Source: Sulfitobacter sp. HNIBRBA3233
GTDB taxonomy: Bacteria > Pseudomonadota > Alphaproteobacteria > Rhodobacterales > Rhodobacteraceae
Direction of reading: 5' to 3'
Length of the DNA stretch: 53,711 nt
NCBI RefSeq assembly: GCF_040149665.1
Contig: NZ_JBEFLP010000007.1
Span: 1-53,711 of the forward strand
The first letter of the stretch is position 1. Every line of letters starts with the position of its first letter. The notes beneath the pieces were generated by a model. The model saw only the letters and a program-made list of their open reading frames with translations. It had not been told where the DNA came from and did no database searches. Positions 9,006 through 18,839 of the stretch are shown here, piece after piece. The translations under genes and the position numbers were made by a program.

Positions 9006-10490
9006 TCAGAAGCTCTGATCGTAGTCGCCCACACCCGGCTCGGTGCGGATCACGTCGTCGATCCCCTTGAAGATCGCGCGCAGCTCCGCCTCGCTTTCGG
9101 CGCTTTCGCAAACCACGACAAGGTTGGGGGTGTTCGACGAGGCCCGCACCAGCCCCCACGATCCGTTGTCGAGGATCACCCGCGCGCCGTTCACCGTCAC
9201 GACCTCCTTGACCGGCCGGCCGGCCAGTTCCGTCAGGTCCGCCAGCTTGGCCACGATGCGGTCGAGAATATCGTATTTCTCGGTATCCGCGGCATAGGGC
9301 GACAGGGTCGGCATCGCGTAGGTCAGCGGCAGCGCGCGGCGCAGGTCCGACATCGACATATCCGGATTGCGGTCCATCAGCTTGCAGATCTCGACCGCCA
9401 CGCGCATCCCGCAGTCGTATCCGCGCCCGATGGGTTCGGCCAGAAAGTAGTGGCCGGATTTCTCGAACCCCGCCAGAGCGCCGAGCTCGTGCACGCGCCG
9501 CTTCATGTGGCTGTGGCCGGTTTTCCAGTAATCCGCCTTGGCGCCGTGCTTCTGCAACTCGGGGTCCGAGGCGAAAAGCCCCGTGGATTTCACATCCGCC
9601 ACGAAGGTCGACCCGGGGTAAAGCCGCGCCAGATCGCGCGCCATGATCACCCCCACCTTGTCGGCAAAGATTTCCTCGCCCTCGTCATCGACCACGCCGC
9701 AGCGGTCGCCGTCGCCGTCAAAGCCCAGTGCAAAATCGGCCCCCGACGCTTTCACGCTGGCGCTCATGTCGTGGAGCATCTCCATCGCTTCGGGGTTGGG
9801 GTTGTAATGCGGGAAGCTGTAGTCGAGCGTATTGTGGCTTTCCACCACCTCGACCCCCAGACGCTCGAACAGTTCGGGCGCAAAGGCCGAGGCCGTGCCG
9901 TTGCCCGTGGCGCAGACGACCTTGAGCTTGCGCGTCATCCGGAAGTCGCCCACCAGATCGTCAAGATAGGCCTCGCGCACCCCTTCGACGAATTCGTAGG
10001 CGCCGCCGGGGCGGCGCTCGCCGCGGCCCTCCAGCACGATGGACTTGAGCTCGGACATCTCGTCGGGGCCGTGGGTCAGCGGGCGCTGGAATCCCATCTT
10101 CACACCGGTCCAGCCGTTGGGGTTGTGGCTGGCGGTCACCATCGCGACGGCAGGCGCATCCAGATGGAACTGCGCGAAATAGGCCATGGGCGACAGCGCC
10201 GGACCGATATCCTTGACGGTGATCCCCGCCTGCATCAGCCCCAGCATCAGCGCGTTCTTGATCGACAGCGAATAGTCGCGGTAATCGTTGCCGACCGCGA
10301 TCACCGGCTCGATCCCGCGCTGGTGCATCTGCGTGCCCAGCCCCAGCCCCAGCGCGGTCACGCCGGGCAGGTTAATCTCTTCGGGGTACTGCCAGCGGGC
10401 GTCGTATTCGCGAAACCCCGTCGGCGCGATCATCGCGTCCCGCAGGAATTCCCAGGTGTTGGGTGTCACGGTGGAAAGCGGAGCGTTCAT
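9006..10490 (-). CDS. manB: Phosphomannomutase/phosphoglucomutase
   Basis: A 494-residue alpha-D-phosphohexomutase interconverting hexose 6-phosphate and hexose 1-phosphate, feeding GDP-mannose (ManC) and UDP-/dTDP-glucose (Ugd, RmlA). The catalytic phosphoserine loop TASHNPNGWTG places Ser at 121, the magnesium loop DGDGD is at 258-262, the sugar-binding loop GFEKSGHYF is near 345 and the phosphate-binding C-terminal loop RASSNTPNL is near 455. Length matches AlgC/ManB-type bifunctional mutases; the preferred sugar cannot be decided from sequence. It sits 82 bases downstream of ugd on the same strand and 17 bases ahead of the GT2 start, so it is probably in one transcript with them. Confidence 0.92.
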   Translation of the reverse strand: MNAPLSTVTPNTWEFLRDAMIAPTGFREYDARWQYPEEINLPGVTALGLGLGTQMHQRGIEPVIAVGNDYRDYSLSIKNALMLGLMQAGITVKDIGPALSPMAYFAQFHLDAPAVAMVTASHNPNGWTGVKMGFQRPLTHGPDEMSELKSIVLEGRGERRPGGAYEFVEGVREAYLDDLVGDFRMTRKLKVVCATGNGTASAFAPELFERLGVEVVESHNTLDYSFPHYNPNPEAMEMLHDMSASVKASGADFALGFDGDGDRCGVVDDEGEEIFADKVGVIMARDLARLYPGSTFVADVKSTGLFASDPELQKHGAKADYWKTGHSHMKRRVHELGALAGFEKSGHYFLAEPIGRGYDCGMRVAVEICKLMDRNPDMSMSDLRRALPLTYAMPTLSPYAADTEKYDILDRIVAKLADLTELAGRPVKEVVTVNGARVILDNGSWGLVRASSNTPNLVVVCESAESEAELRAIFKGIDDVIRTEPGVGDYDQSF

Positions 10491-10572
10491 GCGGATATCC
10501 AGTACAAAAGAAGAGGTCGGTTAAGGTGAATTGATAGTGACGCTGCCCGGTCGGAACAACAAGGGGGGGCGC

Positions 10573-11739
10573 TCAGTCGCCGCCAAAGAGGTCGCGGGTG
10601 AACACGCGCCCGGTACAGTCGGCGATATCCCCGGTGACGCGGTTGGCGACGATCACCTCCGAGCGGGCCTTGAAATCCGCAAGGTCGCGGACGACTTCGG
10701 AGCCGAAGAAGGTCTCCTCCTTCAGCACCGGTTCATACACCAGCACCTCGACCCCCTTGGCCTTGAGCCGTTTCATGATGCCCTGGATCGACGACTGGCG
10801 GAAATTGTCGCTGCCCGCCTTCATCACCAGTCGGTAGACCCCCACGACCTTCGGCTTGTGCTTGAGGATCTGTTCGGACAGGAAATCCTTGCGGGTGCTG
10901 TTGGCATCCACGATCGCACGGATCAGGTTCTGCGGAACATCCTCGTAATTGGCCAGAAGCTGGCGGGTGTCCTTGGGCAGGCAATACCCGCCGTAGCCGA
11001 AGGACGGATTGTTGTAGTGGTCACCGATCCGCGGATCGAGCCCGATGCCCTGGATGATCTGGCGGCTGTCCATACCTCCGGCCATGGCATAGCTGTCGAG
11101 CTCGTTGAAAAAGGCCACGCGCATCGCGAGGTAGGTATTGGCGAAGAGCTTGATCGCCTCGGCCTCGTCGGGGTCGGTGAACAACACCTCGACATCCTTT
11201 TTCACCGCCCCTTCCAGCAGCAGGTCGGCAAAGACCCGCGCCCGGTCCGACCGTTCACCGACGATGATCCGGCTGGGGTGCAGGTTGTCGTAAAGCGCGC
11301 GGCCCTCGCGCAGGAACTCTGGGCTGAAGAACACCTGATCGTTACCCAACTCGCGCCGGATACGGCTGACAAAGCCCACCGGCACGGTGGATTTGACCAC
11401 GATCGCGGCAGTCGTGTTGACCTCCAGCACCGAGCGGATCACCGCCTCGACCGACGAGGTGTCGAAGTAGTTGGTTTCGGGGTCATAGTTGGTCGGCGTC
11501 GCCACGATCACGAAATCCGCATCACGGTAGGCAGCGGCCCCGTCGGTGGTGGCGGTCAGCGACAGCGGCTTGTCGCGCAGAAAGGTCTCGAGCTCGGCAT
11601 CCACGATCGGGCTGCGGCGGGCGTTGAGCATCTCGACACGGTCCTGCGAGATATCAACCGCCGTGACATCATGCGCCCCGGCCAGCAGCACCGCGTTCGA
11701 CAGCCCCACATAGCCGATCCCGGCAACCGCAATCTTCAT
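10573..11739 (-). CDS. ugd: UDP-glucose 6-dehydrogenase
   Basis: A 388-residue NAD-dependent nucleotide-sugar dehydrogenase oxidising UDP-glucose to UDP-glucuronate. It resembles the 388-residue enterobacterial Ugd along its whole length, from memory of that sequence. The Rossmann motif [10 protein letters not shown] begins at residue 7, STVPVG is near 117, [14 protein letters not shown] is near 142, and the catalytic cysteine is in [10 protein letters not shown] (Cys253). The C-terminus [12 protein letters not shown] and YTRD-like FTRDLFGGD are also conserved. It is the promoter-proximal gene of the leftward set and is divergent from rmlC, so the 165-base gap probably drives both. It implies a uronic acid in the polysaccharide. 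Confidence 0.95.
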   Translation of the reverse strand: MKIAVAGIGYVGLSNAVLLAGAHDVTAVDISQDRVEMLNARRSPIVDAELETFLRDKPLSLTATTDGAAAYRDADFVIVATPTNYDPETNYFDTSSVEAVIRSVLEVNTTAAIVVKSTVPVGFVSRIRRELGNDQVFFSPEFLREGRALYDNLHPSRIIVGERSDRARVFADLLLEGAVKKDVEVLFTDPDEAEAIKLFANTYLAMRVAFFNELDSYAMAGGMDSRQIIQGIGLDPRIGDHYNNPSFGYGGYCLPKDTRQLLANYEDVPQNLIRAIVDANSTRKDFLSEQILKHKPKVVGVYRLVMKAGSDNFRQSSIQGIMKRLKAKGVEVLVYEPVLKEETFFGSEVVRDLADFKARSEVIVANRVTGDIADCTGRVFTRDLFGGD

Positions 11740-11904
11740 GTCTCAAATCCAGTTGTCTTTTGATAATCCGCGATTGTCTTAGATGAGAACCGGGGCGGTC
11801 ACAACGCATCGCCCTGCGGTTCGGCCACAACAGCCGCGCTCTTGAGGGTTATCTTGCCAGAAAAGCGTGCTAAACGACCTTCAAGGAACGGCTGGAGCGC
11901 TGAT
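11740..11904. promoter_or_regulatory. Divergent promoter region between ugd and the rml operon
   Basis: A 165-base gap separates the starts of two divergent sugar-nucleotide operons. The stretch near 11755-11780 is AT-rich (TTTTGATAAT at 11758-11767). The rmlC ribosome site is CTGGAG at 11891-11896. No operator repeat stands out, and I cannot assign exact -35/-10 boxes. Confidence 0.45.
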
Positions 11905-12474
11905 ATGCAGATCGAGAAAACCTCGCTGGACGGTGTCGTCATCCTTACCCCGCAGCGTCACGGGGACAACCGGGGGTTCTTCAGCGAAAGCTGGAACGCC
12001 CGGCGGATGGCGCAAGCGGGGCTCGCCTATGACTTCGTACAGGACAATCATTCGCTCTCGGCAAAGGCCGGAACGGTGCGCGGACTGCACTACCAGTCGC
12101 CGCCCCACGCGCAGGCCAAGCTGGTGCGCTGCGGGCGCGGCGCGCTCTACGACGTGGCAGTGGATTTCCGCGCAGGCTCGCCCAGTTTCGGGCACTGGGT
12201 AGGTGTCGAGCTCAGCGCCGAGAACGGCCGCCAGCTGATGATCCCCGCAGGGTTCCTGCACGGGTTCGTCACCCGCCTGCCGGATACCGAGATCATCTAT
12301 AAGTGCACCGACTACTATGCCCCCGAGTGTGACGGCGCCGTGGCCTGGGACGACCCCGACATTGGTATCGACTGGGGCTTGGGCGATACCGCTCCGCAGC
12401 TGTCGGCCAAGGATGCCGCGGCCCCTGCCCTTGCCGAGGCACCGCGCCCCTTCCGCTGGGAGGGTGCCCCATGA
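11905..12474 (+). CDS. rmlC: dTDP-4-dehydrorhamnose 3,5-epimerase
   Basis: Third enzyme of dTDP-L-rhamnose synthesis, epimerising C3 and C5 of the 4-keto-6-deoxy sugar. The start is ATG 11905, with GGAG about 10 bases upstream; the frame is open to 11842, but those residues are not family-like. The 189-residue cupin has [10 protein letters not shown] (residues 21-30), the VRGLHYQ catalytic-histidine block (His62), KLVRC near 72 and PAGFLHGFV near 118. Length is normal. It is the first gene of rmlC-rmlB-rmlD-rmlA; its stop overlaps the rmlB start by 4 bases (ATGA). Confidence 0.96.
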   Translation: MQIEKTSLDGVVILTPQRHGDNRGFFSESWNARRMAQAGLAYDFVQDNHSLSAKAGTVRGLHYQSPPHAQAKLVRCGRGALYDVAVDFRAGSPSFGHWVGVELSAENGRQLMIPAGFLHGFVTRLPDTEIIYKCTDYYAPECDGAVAWDDPDIGIDWGLGDTAPQLSAKDAAAPALAEAPRPFRWEGAP

Positions 12475-13508
12475 AGATCCTCGTCACCGGCGGCGCGGGC
12501 TTCATCGGCTCGGCGGTGGTGCGCCACGCCATTGCCGAGGGCCACGAAATCGTTAACCTCGATGCGCTGACCTATGCTGCCTGTCTGGCCAACCTCGACA
12601 GTGTCGCCGACGATCCCGGTTACAGTTTCGTCGAGGCGGATATCCGCGACCGGCCCGCGTTAGACACTGTTTTTGCCGATCACGCCCCCGATGCGGTAAT
12701 GCATCTGGCCGCCGAAAGCCACGTCGACCGGTCCATCGACGGACCCGGCGCCTTTATAGAGACGAATGTCACCGGCACCTACAACATGCTCGAAGCCGCC
12801 CGCGCCTACTGGATGGCGCGCGGCAAGCCCGCGGATTTCCGCTTTCACCACATCTCGACCGACGAGGTCTTCGGCACGCTGGGCGAGACGGGGTTCTTCA
12901 CCGAAGACACCCCCTATGCGCCGAACTCGCCCTATTCCGCGTCCAAAGCGGCGTCGGACCATCTGGTGCGCGCCTGGCATGAAACCTACGGCCTGCCGGT
13001 GGTGCTGAGCAATTGCTCGAACAACTACGGCCCGTTCCATTTTCCCGAGAAACTGGTGCCCGTGGTGATCCTGAACGCCCTCGCGGGCAAGCCGATCCCG
13101 ATCTACGGAACAGGCTCTAACATACGCGATTGGCTCTATGTCGAAGACCACGCCACCGCGCTTCTGACCGTGTTGCGTTCGGGCCGGACCGGACGCAGCT
13201 ACAACATCGGCGGCAACAACGAGCTGACCAATCTCGATCTGGTGCACCTGCTGTGCGGCATCCTCGACCGCGTCAGGCCCAAGTCCGAAAGCTACGCAGA
13301 ACAGATTACCTTTGTCGCCGACCGGCCGGGGCACGACATGCGCTATGCCATCGACGCCAGCCGGATCCGCGACGAACTGGGCTGGACGCCTTCGGTGACC
13401 GTCGAGGAAGGGCTGGAACGTACGGTACGCTGGTTCCTCGACAACGAGGATTGGTGGCGCGCACTGCAGGACCGCGACGGCGTCGGCAAACGGCTGGGCA
13501 CCGCATGA
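12471..13508 (+). CDS. rmlB: dTDP-glucose 4,6-dehydratase
   Basis: Second enzyme of the rhamnose pathway, an NAD-dependent SDR that converts dTDP-glucose to dTDP-4-keto-6-deoxyglucose. 345 residues. The NAD motif GGAGFIGS is at 7-14, the catalytic Asp-Glu pair is in STDEVFG (131-132) and the Tyr-Lys pair in YSASKA is Y155/K159. AESHVDRS (81-88) and [12 protein letters not shown] near 180 are characteristic of RmlB rather than UDP-galactose epimerase. It overlaps rmlC and rmlD by ATGA junctions, so it is tightly co-translated. Confidence 0.96.
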   Translation: MKILVTGGAGFIGSAVVRHAIAEGHEIVNLDALTYAACLANLDSVADDPGYSFVEADIRDRPALDTVFADHAPDAVMHLAAESHVDRSIDGPGAFIETNVTGTYNMLEAARAYWMARGKPADFRFHHISTDEVFGTLGETGFFTEDTPYAPNSPYSASKAASDHLVRAWHETYGLPVVLSNCSNNYGPFHFPEKLVPVVILNALAGKPIPIYGTGSNIRDWLYVEDHATALLTVLRSGRTGRSYNIGGNNELTNLDLVHLLCGILDRVRPKSESYAEQITFVADRPGHDMRYAIDASRIRDELGWTPSVTVEEGLERTVRWFLDNEDWWRALQDRDGVGKRLGTA

Positions 13509-14368
13509 GCGTGCTGGTCTTCGGCAAGACCGGACAGGTCGCCCGCGAGCTGCACAGGCTGGTCGCGGGTCTGCCAACCTCCGATCAGGCCCTGTTTCTG
13601 GGCCGCGAGGATGCGGATCTGGGCGATCCCGAGGCCTGCGCCGCGGCCATCGCGCGCGCTGCGCCGCGGGCGGTCATCAACGCCGCCGCCTATACCGCCG
13701 TGGACCGCGCCGAAGAAGAAGAGCCGCTGGCGACCACGATCAACGGGGACGCGCCCGGCGCCATGGCGCGGGCCTGTGCCGCGCGCGACATCCCCTTCGT
13801 CCATATCTCGACCGATTATGTCTTTGACGGCAGCGGCACGGCGCCGTGGCGTCCGGACGATGCCACCGCCCCCCTCGGGGCCTACGGGCGCAGCAAGCTC
13901 GAAGGCGAGCGGCAGGTCGCGGCGGCAGGCGGGCGGCACGCGATCCTGCGTACGTCCTGGGTGTTCTCGGCCCATGGTGCGAATTTCGTCAAAACCATGC
14001 TGCGACTGGCACAAACGCGCGACAGCCTGAACGTCGTCGCCGACCAGATCGGCGGCCCGACCCCTGCGGCGGGTATCGCCGAGGCCGTGTGGCGCATGGC
14101 CGGCGGGCTGGAGACCGGCACCGGCGGCGGTATCTACCATTACGCAGGCGCGCCCGCCGTCAGCTGGGCAGATTTCGCCCGGGCGATTTTCGCCGGCGCA
14201 GGGCAGGATGTGACGGTCCACGACATTCCGAGCACCGATTATCCGACCCCTGCGGCAAGGCCTAGCAATTCACGCATGGATTGCTCTTTGTTAGAGACTG
14301 ATTTTGGCATCCCACCCGCCGACTGGCGGGCCCATCTGGCGGATGTCCTCAAGGAGATTTCCACATGA
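13505..14368 (+). CDS. rmlD: dTDP-4-dehydrorhamnose reductase
   Basis: Last enzyme of the pathway, reducing dTDP-4-keto-L-rhamnose to dTDP-L-rhamnose with NAD(P)H. 287 residues from ATG 13505, which overlaps the rmlB stop; the frame is open much further upstream, but that part is a shadow of rmlB. The cofactor loop is GKTGQVA (7-13), [10 protein letters not shown] spans about 100-109, and the catalytic pair YGRSK gives Y127 and K131. The C-terminal block [10 protein letters not shown] is the usual RmlD substrate motif. The stop overlaps rmlA by 4 bases. Confidence 0.95.
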   Translation: MSVLVFGKTGQVARELHRLVAGLPTSDQALFLGREDADLGDPEACAAAIARAAPRAVINAAAYTAVDRAEEEEPLATTINGDAPGAMARACAARDIPFVHISTDYVFDGSGTAPWRPDDATAPLGAYGRSKLEGERQVAAAGGRHAILRTSWVFSAHGANFVKTMLRLAQTRDSLNVVADQIGGPTPAAGIAEAVWRMAGGLETGTGGGIYHYAGAPAVSWADFARAIFAGAGQDVTVHDIPSTDYPTPAARPSNSRMDCSLLETDFGIPPADWRAHLADVLKEIST

Positions 14369-15255
14369 CCCAACGCAAGGGCATCATTCTGGCCGGCGGC
14401 TCCGGCACGCGGCTCTATCCCGTGACCATCGGCGTCTCCAAGCAGCTTTTGCCGATCTACGACAAGCCGATGATCTATTATCCGCTGTCGGTCCTGATGC
14501 TGGCGGGCATCCGCGAGATCGCGATGATCACCACACCGCAGGACGCAGAGCAGTTCAAGCGCACGCTCGGCTGTGGCGGCCAGTGGGGGCTCAAGATCAC
14601 CTATATCCAGCAGCCCTCCCCTGACGGGCTGGCGCAGGCCTATCTGCTGGCCGAGGATTTTCTCGACGGCGCGCCCTCGGCGATGGTGCTGGGCGATAAC
14701 ATCTTTTTCGGCCACGGCCTGCCGGAGGAACTGGCCGCCGCCGATGCGCGCACCACCGGCGGCACGGTCTTTGGCTACCGGGTGGCCGATCCCGAACGCT
14801 ACGGCGTGGTGGATTTCGCCGCCGATGGAACCGTCCGCGCCATCGTGGAAAAGCCCGCGCAGCCGCCCTCGTCCTACGCGGTGACGGGGCTCTATTTCCT
14901 CGACGGCACCGCCCCCGCGCGCGCCGCACGGGTCGAACCCTCGGCGCGCGGCGAGTTGGAAATCACCTCTCTGCTGGAAATGTATCTCGCCGACGGGGAG
15001 CTCAGCGTGCAGCAGATGGGCCGCGGCTACGCCTGGCTCGACACCGGCACCCACGCGAGCCTGCTGGACGCGGGCAACTTCGTGCGGACCCTGTCCGAAC
15101 GGCAGGGCATGCAGGTGGGCAGCCTGGACGAGATCGCCTTCAGACGCGGCTGGATCAGCGCCGAAAAGCTGCGTGAAACCGCTGCCCCGCTGGCCAAGAA
15201 CAGCTACGGGCAGTATCTGCTGCGGCTGGCTGACGCGGATCGCACCCACGGATAG
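14365..15255 (+). CDS. rmlA: Glucose-1-phosphate thymidylyltransferase
   Basis: First enzyme of the pathway, joining dTTP and glucose-1-phosphate. 296 residues, normal for RmlA. The signature GGSGTRLYP (11-19) and [16 protein letters not shown] follow the N-terminus; LGDNIFFGH near 112 carries the catalytic Asp, and EKPAQPPS (about 168) and [10 protein letters not shown] (near 225) are conserved. It closes the rmlCBDA operon. The gap to the next gene (convergent, 15369) shows no clear terminator. Confidence 0.96.
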   Translation: MTQRKGIILAGGSGTRLYPVTIGVSKQLLPIYDKPMIYYPLSVLMLAGIREIAMITTPQDAEQFKRTLGCGGQWGLKITYIQQPSPDGLAQAYLLAEDFLDGAPSAMVLGDNIFFGHGLPEELAAADARTTGGTVFGYRVADPERYGVVDFAADGTVRAIVEKPAQPPSSYAVTGLYFLDGTAPARAARVEPSARGELEITSLLEMYLADGELSVQQMGRGYAWLDTGTHASLLDAGNFVRTLSERQGMQVGSLDEIAFRRGWISAEKLRETAAPLAKNSYGQYLLRLADADRTHG

Positions 15256-15368
15256 GATAGCCCAAACCGCCATCTGAGACATAGCATACCGCTCAAACTC
15301 ATCGCGATAATTGCTTGCCCTGTTGCTTCAAAGTGATGGCTAGAACTATCTATAAATCAGGGTGTACC

Positions 15369-16538
15369 TCAAACGTCTTTTTCGGCCTTATCCCCACTTC
15401 CTGTTTCAAGCGTGCCCAGGAAACTCAGCAACGGGGCGATGGCGCGTTGGGGCGAGAACTCCCCCCCCATAAAGATAGGTGCCGCCCGTGCGACCGCACG
15501 GCGGTCATGCTCTCTTTCTGCAAAATGTGTCACGGCACGGGCAAAATCCACACGGGACGTGGCCACTGCAAGCCCGGCACCTCGGGCACCCGCGAGACCT
15601 GCGGCTCCTTCGACCGTAGTCACACAAGGCAAGCCAGCCGCGAGCGCGTCCACACATTTAATTTTCAGCCCCCCACCGACGAACACAGGATTAACGGAGA
15701 TATCCGCTGCATCAAAATGCGCGTCGAGATCGTCCTGTCTACCGTGCAGTACTATGCGTGAGCTAGCGCGATCCACGAAAGCGTTGCAGACGTCACCGAC
15801 AACGTGGAGAACCATGCGTTCTTCCAAAAGCGGCATGACCTGATCAATAAACCAGCGCAGTCCCGTCACGTTTGGCGCAGAGTTGGCTCCGACGAAGAGC
15901 ATCCGACTGCCGTCGCCAAAGCGATTACGTGATCGGGCCGCAACAGCGTGAGGAACGTAAAGAACATCCTCAAGTTCCAGCTTGTTCTGGCAAAAGTCGA
16001 CGTCTTCACTACTAATAGCCATAACAGCGTCAAAACCTGCAAGTAGCTCTCGCTCTGTAGGCACGTCCAGCTCGATCGAGGCGCGCAAGCCAGCCATGCG
16101 CATATTAATAGTGCGTGAAGACATCACATCATGCATGTCGAGGATTGTAGCGGTTTCGGGCGGACACACGTCAGCTATGTAACCGACTGTCAAGTACTCA
16201 AAGATTACCGCATCAGCCGGATGCGCTTCAAGATAGAGATTAAACGCTTCGGCGAAGTCAGGCACCCAGCGTTTCGCATAGTAAGGCAGTTTAGATAGCT
16301 TCCGCGCGAAGCTCGGACGATGGCCCGAATAACTCTTATAGCTGATTATCTCGACCTCAGATAAACCGGCTATTTCGGAGATCTTCTCCCGTTCGACCAC
16401 CGTCAGTGTCCTCAGGAGGAAAACTACTACCTCATGCGCCTGCGACAGACTGCGCAAGAGCTGCGCAATTCGGGCATGGCTTCCGTAGGAGCCCTCCCAG
16501 AAAGTGACATCCGTCAACATTACGATTTTGCGGCGCAT
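15369..16538 (-). CDS. Glycosyltransferase family 4, GT-B
   Basis: A 389-residue GT-B protein. The N-terminus KIVMLTDVTFWEGSYGSHAR has the glycine-rich acceptor loop, followed by ILDMHDVMSSR near 133. The C-terminal donor half has LFVGANSAPNVTGLRWFID, HGRQDDLDAHFDAADI and PVFVGGGLKIKCVDALAAG, where the usual EGxGxxxxEA is replaced by GGGLKIKCVDA as in many GT4 enzymes with a Lys and acid. Base composition is clearly lower in GC than in the rml genes just upstream, and codons ending in A/T are common. That lower-GC stretch continues through the next two genes, so the three were probably acquired together. The gene converges on rmlA. Confidence 0.85.
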   Translation of the reverse strand: MRRKIVMLTDVTFWEGSYGSHARIAQLLRSLSQAHEVVVFLLRTLTVVEREKISEIAGLSEVEIISYKSYSGHRPSFARKLSKLPYYAKRWVPDFAEAFNLYLEAHPADAVIFEYLTVGYIADVCPPETATILDMHDVMSSRTINMRMAGLRASIELDVPTERELLAGFDAVMAISSEDVDFCQNKLELEDVLYVPHAVAARSRNRFGDGSRMLFVGANSAPNVTGLRWFIDQVMPLLEERMVLHVVGDVCNAFVDRASSRIVLHGRQDDLDAHFDAADISVNPVFVGGGLKIKCVDALAAGLPCVTTVEGAAGLAGARGAGLAVATSRVDFARAVTHFAEREHDRRAVARAAPIFMGGEFSPQRAIAPLLSFLGTLETGSGDKAEKDV

Positions 16539-16774
16539 TAGACTTCACTTCTCTTGTCAAAGAACAACGTGATTTCCCACATTGGGCATTCCGTACACGG
16601 GCTAAACTAGTTGCGGCAATGACGTCAATCATGGCTTTGGGAAGCGCTGCCCGACAGCCCCCTCCATCTCGCCCTAGCATGTTTGTTACCCCTTCCCGTT
16701 GCACCCTCCTTTAGAACATGGAAGATAAAGATACTTCTCGGCAACAAAGTACCGGATTTCAGAAAGAGCGTACC

Positions 16775-17899
16775 ATGCCTGTAAACAGGATCGTTTTTAC
16801 CGGTGACGTATTGCGGCCCAACGTGGCGGGGACCCGGCCAACCCAACATCACAATATTCGTTGGTTGCGCAACCTGCTTGGTACCCAGCTTGAGATGGCA
16901 ACCAACCTACCTGTGGAAAGCATCAGCTGGAATTGCGGCGGTGTTCAGGACGGCCGACTAGGCGATGATGACATATCTTTAATTTATCGGGCCTTTGGGC
17001 TACGTGTGGATATCCGAAACTGGGCGCGAATTCACGATATTGACCGGCTACCTCAGCAAGTCGATGAGCTGTTCCGTCGGCTGTTTCAGAACGCGCTGGT
17101 CGTGGGGTTCGAAATGCCTCCATACCTGCGTCGCATGTTTAGCCGCTTCGGCATTCTCTACATCAACGTAATGTTGCACCCAGTGCGCTTCCTCGACGAT
17201 TTGCTACTTACCTTCTCTGCTTCTGAACCGTCTTTGCAAGAGCGGCTCTTTGCTCACCGCATCCAAGAGCCCTTTATCCGCACCATAGCCGGCCTTCAGC
17301 GCGCGGCAGCAGCGCGTAGCGATAATACGCAAATTGAGCCAGATAGTGCATTATTTCTAATGCAAACTTGGTACGATCAGTCCCAAATACAGGACGGTAT
17401 TTTTGTCGATTCGATGAATTTTTTGAACGACATTGCCGCCTATGCAAAGCAGTACCGTGAGTTCTTGGTCAAGGAACATCCACTCGAGCCAAACCCGGCG
17501 ACGTTATTCATGGCGGCTACTATTCCAAACATGCGTTTAGTGAAAGGCAACACCTATACCTTCATGTCGCGACCAGAAATTATTTCGGTAGGCACGCTGT
17601 CTTCGTCGGTAGGCTACGAAGCGCAGTATTTCGACAAAAAAGCACAGTTTTTTCTGCGACCACCAATGCAGCTAAGGCGCGGGCCCGACGATCCGGAAGA
17701 TGCTCAGATCGGCATCCAAGACATGTTTCTTACTGCTGATTTTTGGCGCGAAGTACTCACGCCCATTCTGCCGGTGACCAACTCAGACGGCGTCACCGTA
17801 CCGTTCAAGCCTAACCGGCTGAGAAGCTCGATACGGAGCTTCTGGAATTTCAATGAGATTGACACCGATATTGCGGTGCGAGCTGCGAAAGCAGGTTAA
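16775..17899 (+). CDS. Unrecognised conserved capsule-locus protein, possible GT-B-like polysaccharide synthesis protein
   Basis: A 374-residue protein of unknown function. The likely start is ATG 16775 (MPVNRIVFTGDVLRPN); an in-frame ATG at 16718 adds 19 polar residues. The beginning RIVFTGDVLRP and the long alternation of strands and helices look like the N-terminal half of GT-B or polysaccharide-pyruvyl-like enzymes, but I see no convincing donor motif. Residues GFEMPPYLRRMF and LYINVMLHPVRFLDDLL are striking hydrophobic segments in the middle, though not clear membrane helices. The C-terminus ends PFKPNRLR...NEIDTDIAVR; a recognisable copy of this tail survives as a pseudogene at 42.4-42.5 kb, beside a kdsD remnant. 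That ties the family to Kdo-dependent capsule loci. It is followed 12 bases later by the next gene, so the two probably form a pair. Confidence 0.7.
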   Translation: MPVNRIVFTGDVLRPNVAGTRPTQHHNIRWLRNLLGTQLEMATNLPVESISWNCGGVQDGRLGDDDISLIYRAFGLRVDIRNWARIHDIDRLPQQVDELFRRLFQNALVVGFEMPPYLRRMFSRFGILYINVMLHPVRFLDDLLLTFSASEPSLQERLFAHRIQEPFIRTIAGLQRAAAARSDNTQIEPDSALFLMQTWYDQSQIQDGIFVDSMNFLNDIAAYAKQYREFLVKEHPLEPNPATLFMAATIPNMRLVKGNTYTFMSRPEIISVGTLSSSVGYEAQYFDKKAQFFLRPPMQLRRGPDDPEDAQIGIQDMFLTADFWREVLTPILPVTNSDGVTVPFKPNRLRSSIRSFWNFNEIDTDIAVRAAKAG

Positions 17900-17911
17900 T
17901 GGAGGATGACA

Positions 17912-18736
17912 ATGACCGAGAACACAAATCCGGGCCTAAATCGCGACATCTCGGATACTGCCGCCAGCCATGAGCTGCTCGATGCAGTAGAAGCGCACGT
18001 AGACCTCTCAAAAGCTGGCTCAGAGAGCGAGGTTCTAATGGCCCATCTGGCAGCACGATATGAGGAGGCAATGACCCCCCTCCTAGGCGACGCCCCGAGC
18101 GATCCGGAACGGCTCGAGGGAGTGGTCCGGATGCTGGTTCGCCAGCTCGCACGCACACAGGCAGACGTCTACGTACTCAAGTCCGCAATGATCGGCCGGG
18201 ACCATTTGTTAATGACCGATGATTGGGCATACAAAGATCCCCTGCGCGCTCATTTTCAGGGGATTGGTCGCGACCTGACGAAACTCAAGCCTTTCCCACT
18301 TGGACGCTACGAATTAAGTCTTGAAGACTCGATGTTGGGTTACGGCTGGCACAAACTAGAAACGAAGCCTGGTGCGATGCCATGGCGCTGGTCAGGGCCT
18401 GAGCGCAAATCTGGTCTCTTGTTGCCAAACCTGATGGGCGGCCCATGCCGCATACGCTTCGACCTGCAGATGCTGGTACCCGAGGCATTCCCCGCAGAGG
18501 GTTTTCTGCGTGTTGAGGATGCGCCTGTACCCTATGAGGTGACTTGGCACGAAAAAGACAAGCTTTCCGTCGTCTTTGAGATCGCGCCGCCTCAGGACGC
18601 CGTCAACGTCCTAGTCGAGATGCAAGTAACACACACAATTTCGCCCGCTAAGCTGCTAGGGCGTTTCGACAAGCGCAAGCTGGGTTTCTGCATGAAACGG
18701 ATCGTCTACGAGACAGCAGATACCACTTCAGAGTAA
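17912..18736 (+). CDS. Unrecognised protein, partner of the preceding gene
   Basis: A 274-residue protein with no family I recognise. ATG 17912 is preceded by GGAGG at 17901-17905; the gene starts 12 bases after its neighbour ends. Residues 1-100 are helical and acidic (LLDAVEAHVDLSKAG, RMLVRQLARTQADVY). Residues about 125-260 form a beta-rich domain: GYGWHKLETKPG, PWRWSGPERKSGLLLPNL, then a run of strands to RFDKRKLGFCMKRIVYE. The WHKLE ... RWSGPE ... LxLP pattern resembles a small beta-sandwich module found beside or fused to glycosyltransferases in alphaproteobacteria, so carbohydrate association is plausible but unproven. It has no signal peptide and no membrane segment. Composition matches the lower-GC neighbours. 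Confidence 0.65.
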   Translation: MTENTNPGLNRDISDTAASHELLDAVEAHVDLSKAGSESEVLMAHLAARYEEAMTPLLGDAPSDPERLEGVVRMLVRQLARTQADVYVLKSAMIGRDHLLMTDDWAYKDPLRAHFQGIGRDLTKLKPFPLGRYELSLEDSMLGYGWHKLETKPGAMPWRWSGPERKSGLLLPNLMGGPCRIRFDLQMLVPEAFPAEGFLRVEDAPVPYEVTWHEKDKLSVVFEIAPPQDAVNVLVEMQVTHTISPAKLLGRFDKRKLGFCMKRIVYETADTTSE

Positions 18737-18839
18737 GCCAGCCCCCTACAGGTAGGTCAGTGCAGTGTTGAAAATTCGCCAAGCAAAATATGGGCTATGA
18801 AACACAAATTCTCGTATGAACGGACCATTGGGAATGACC

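Noticed and set aside
9450..10529. Plus-strand frame opposite the phosphomannomutase
   Set aside because: Antisense shadow; no motifs.
10531..11763. Plus-strand frame of 410 residues opposite ugd
   Set aside because: The minus-strand protein is an excellent Ugd; this is its mirror.
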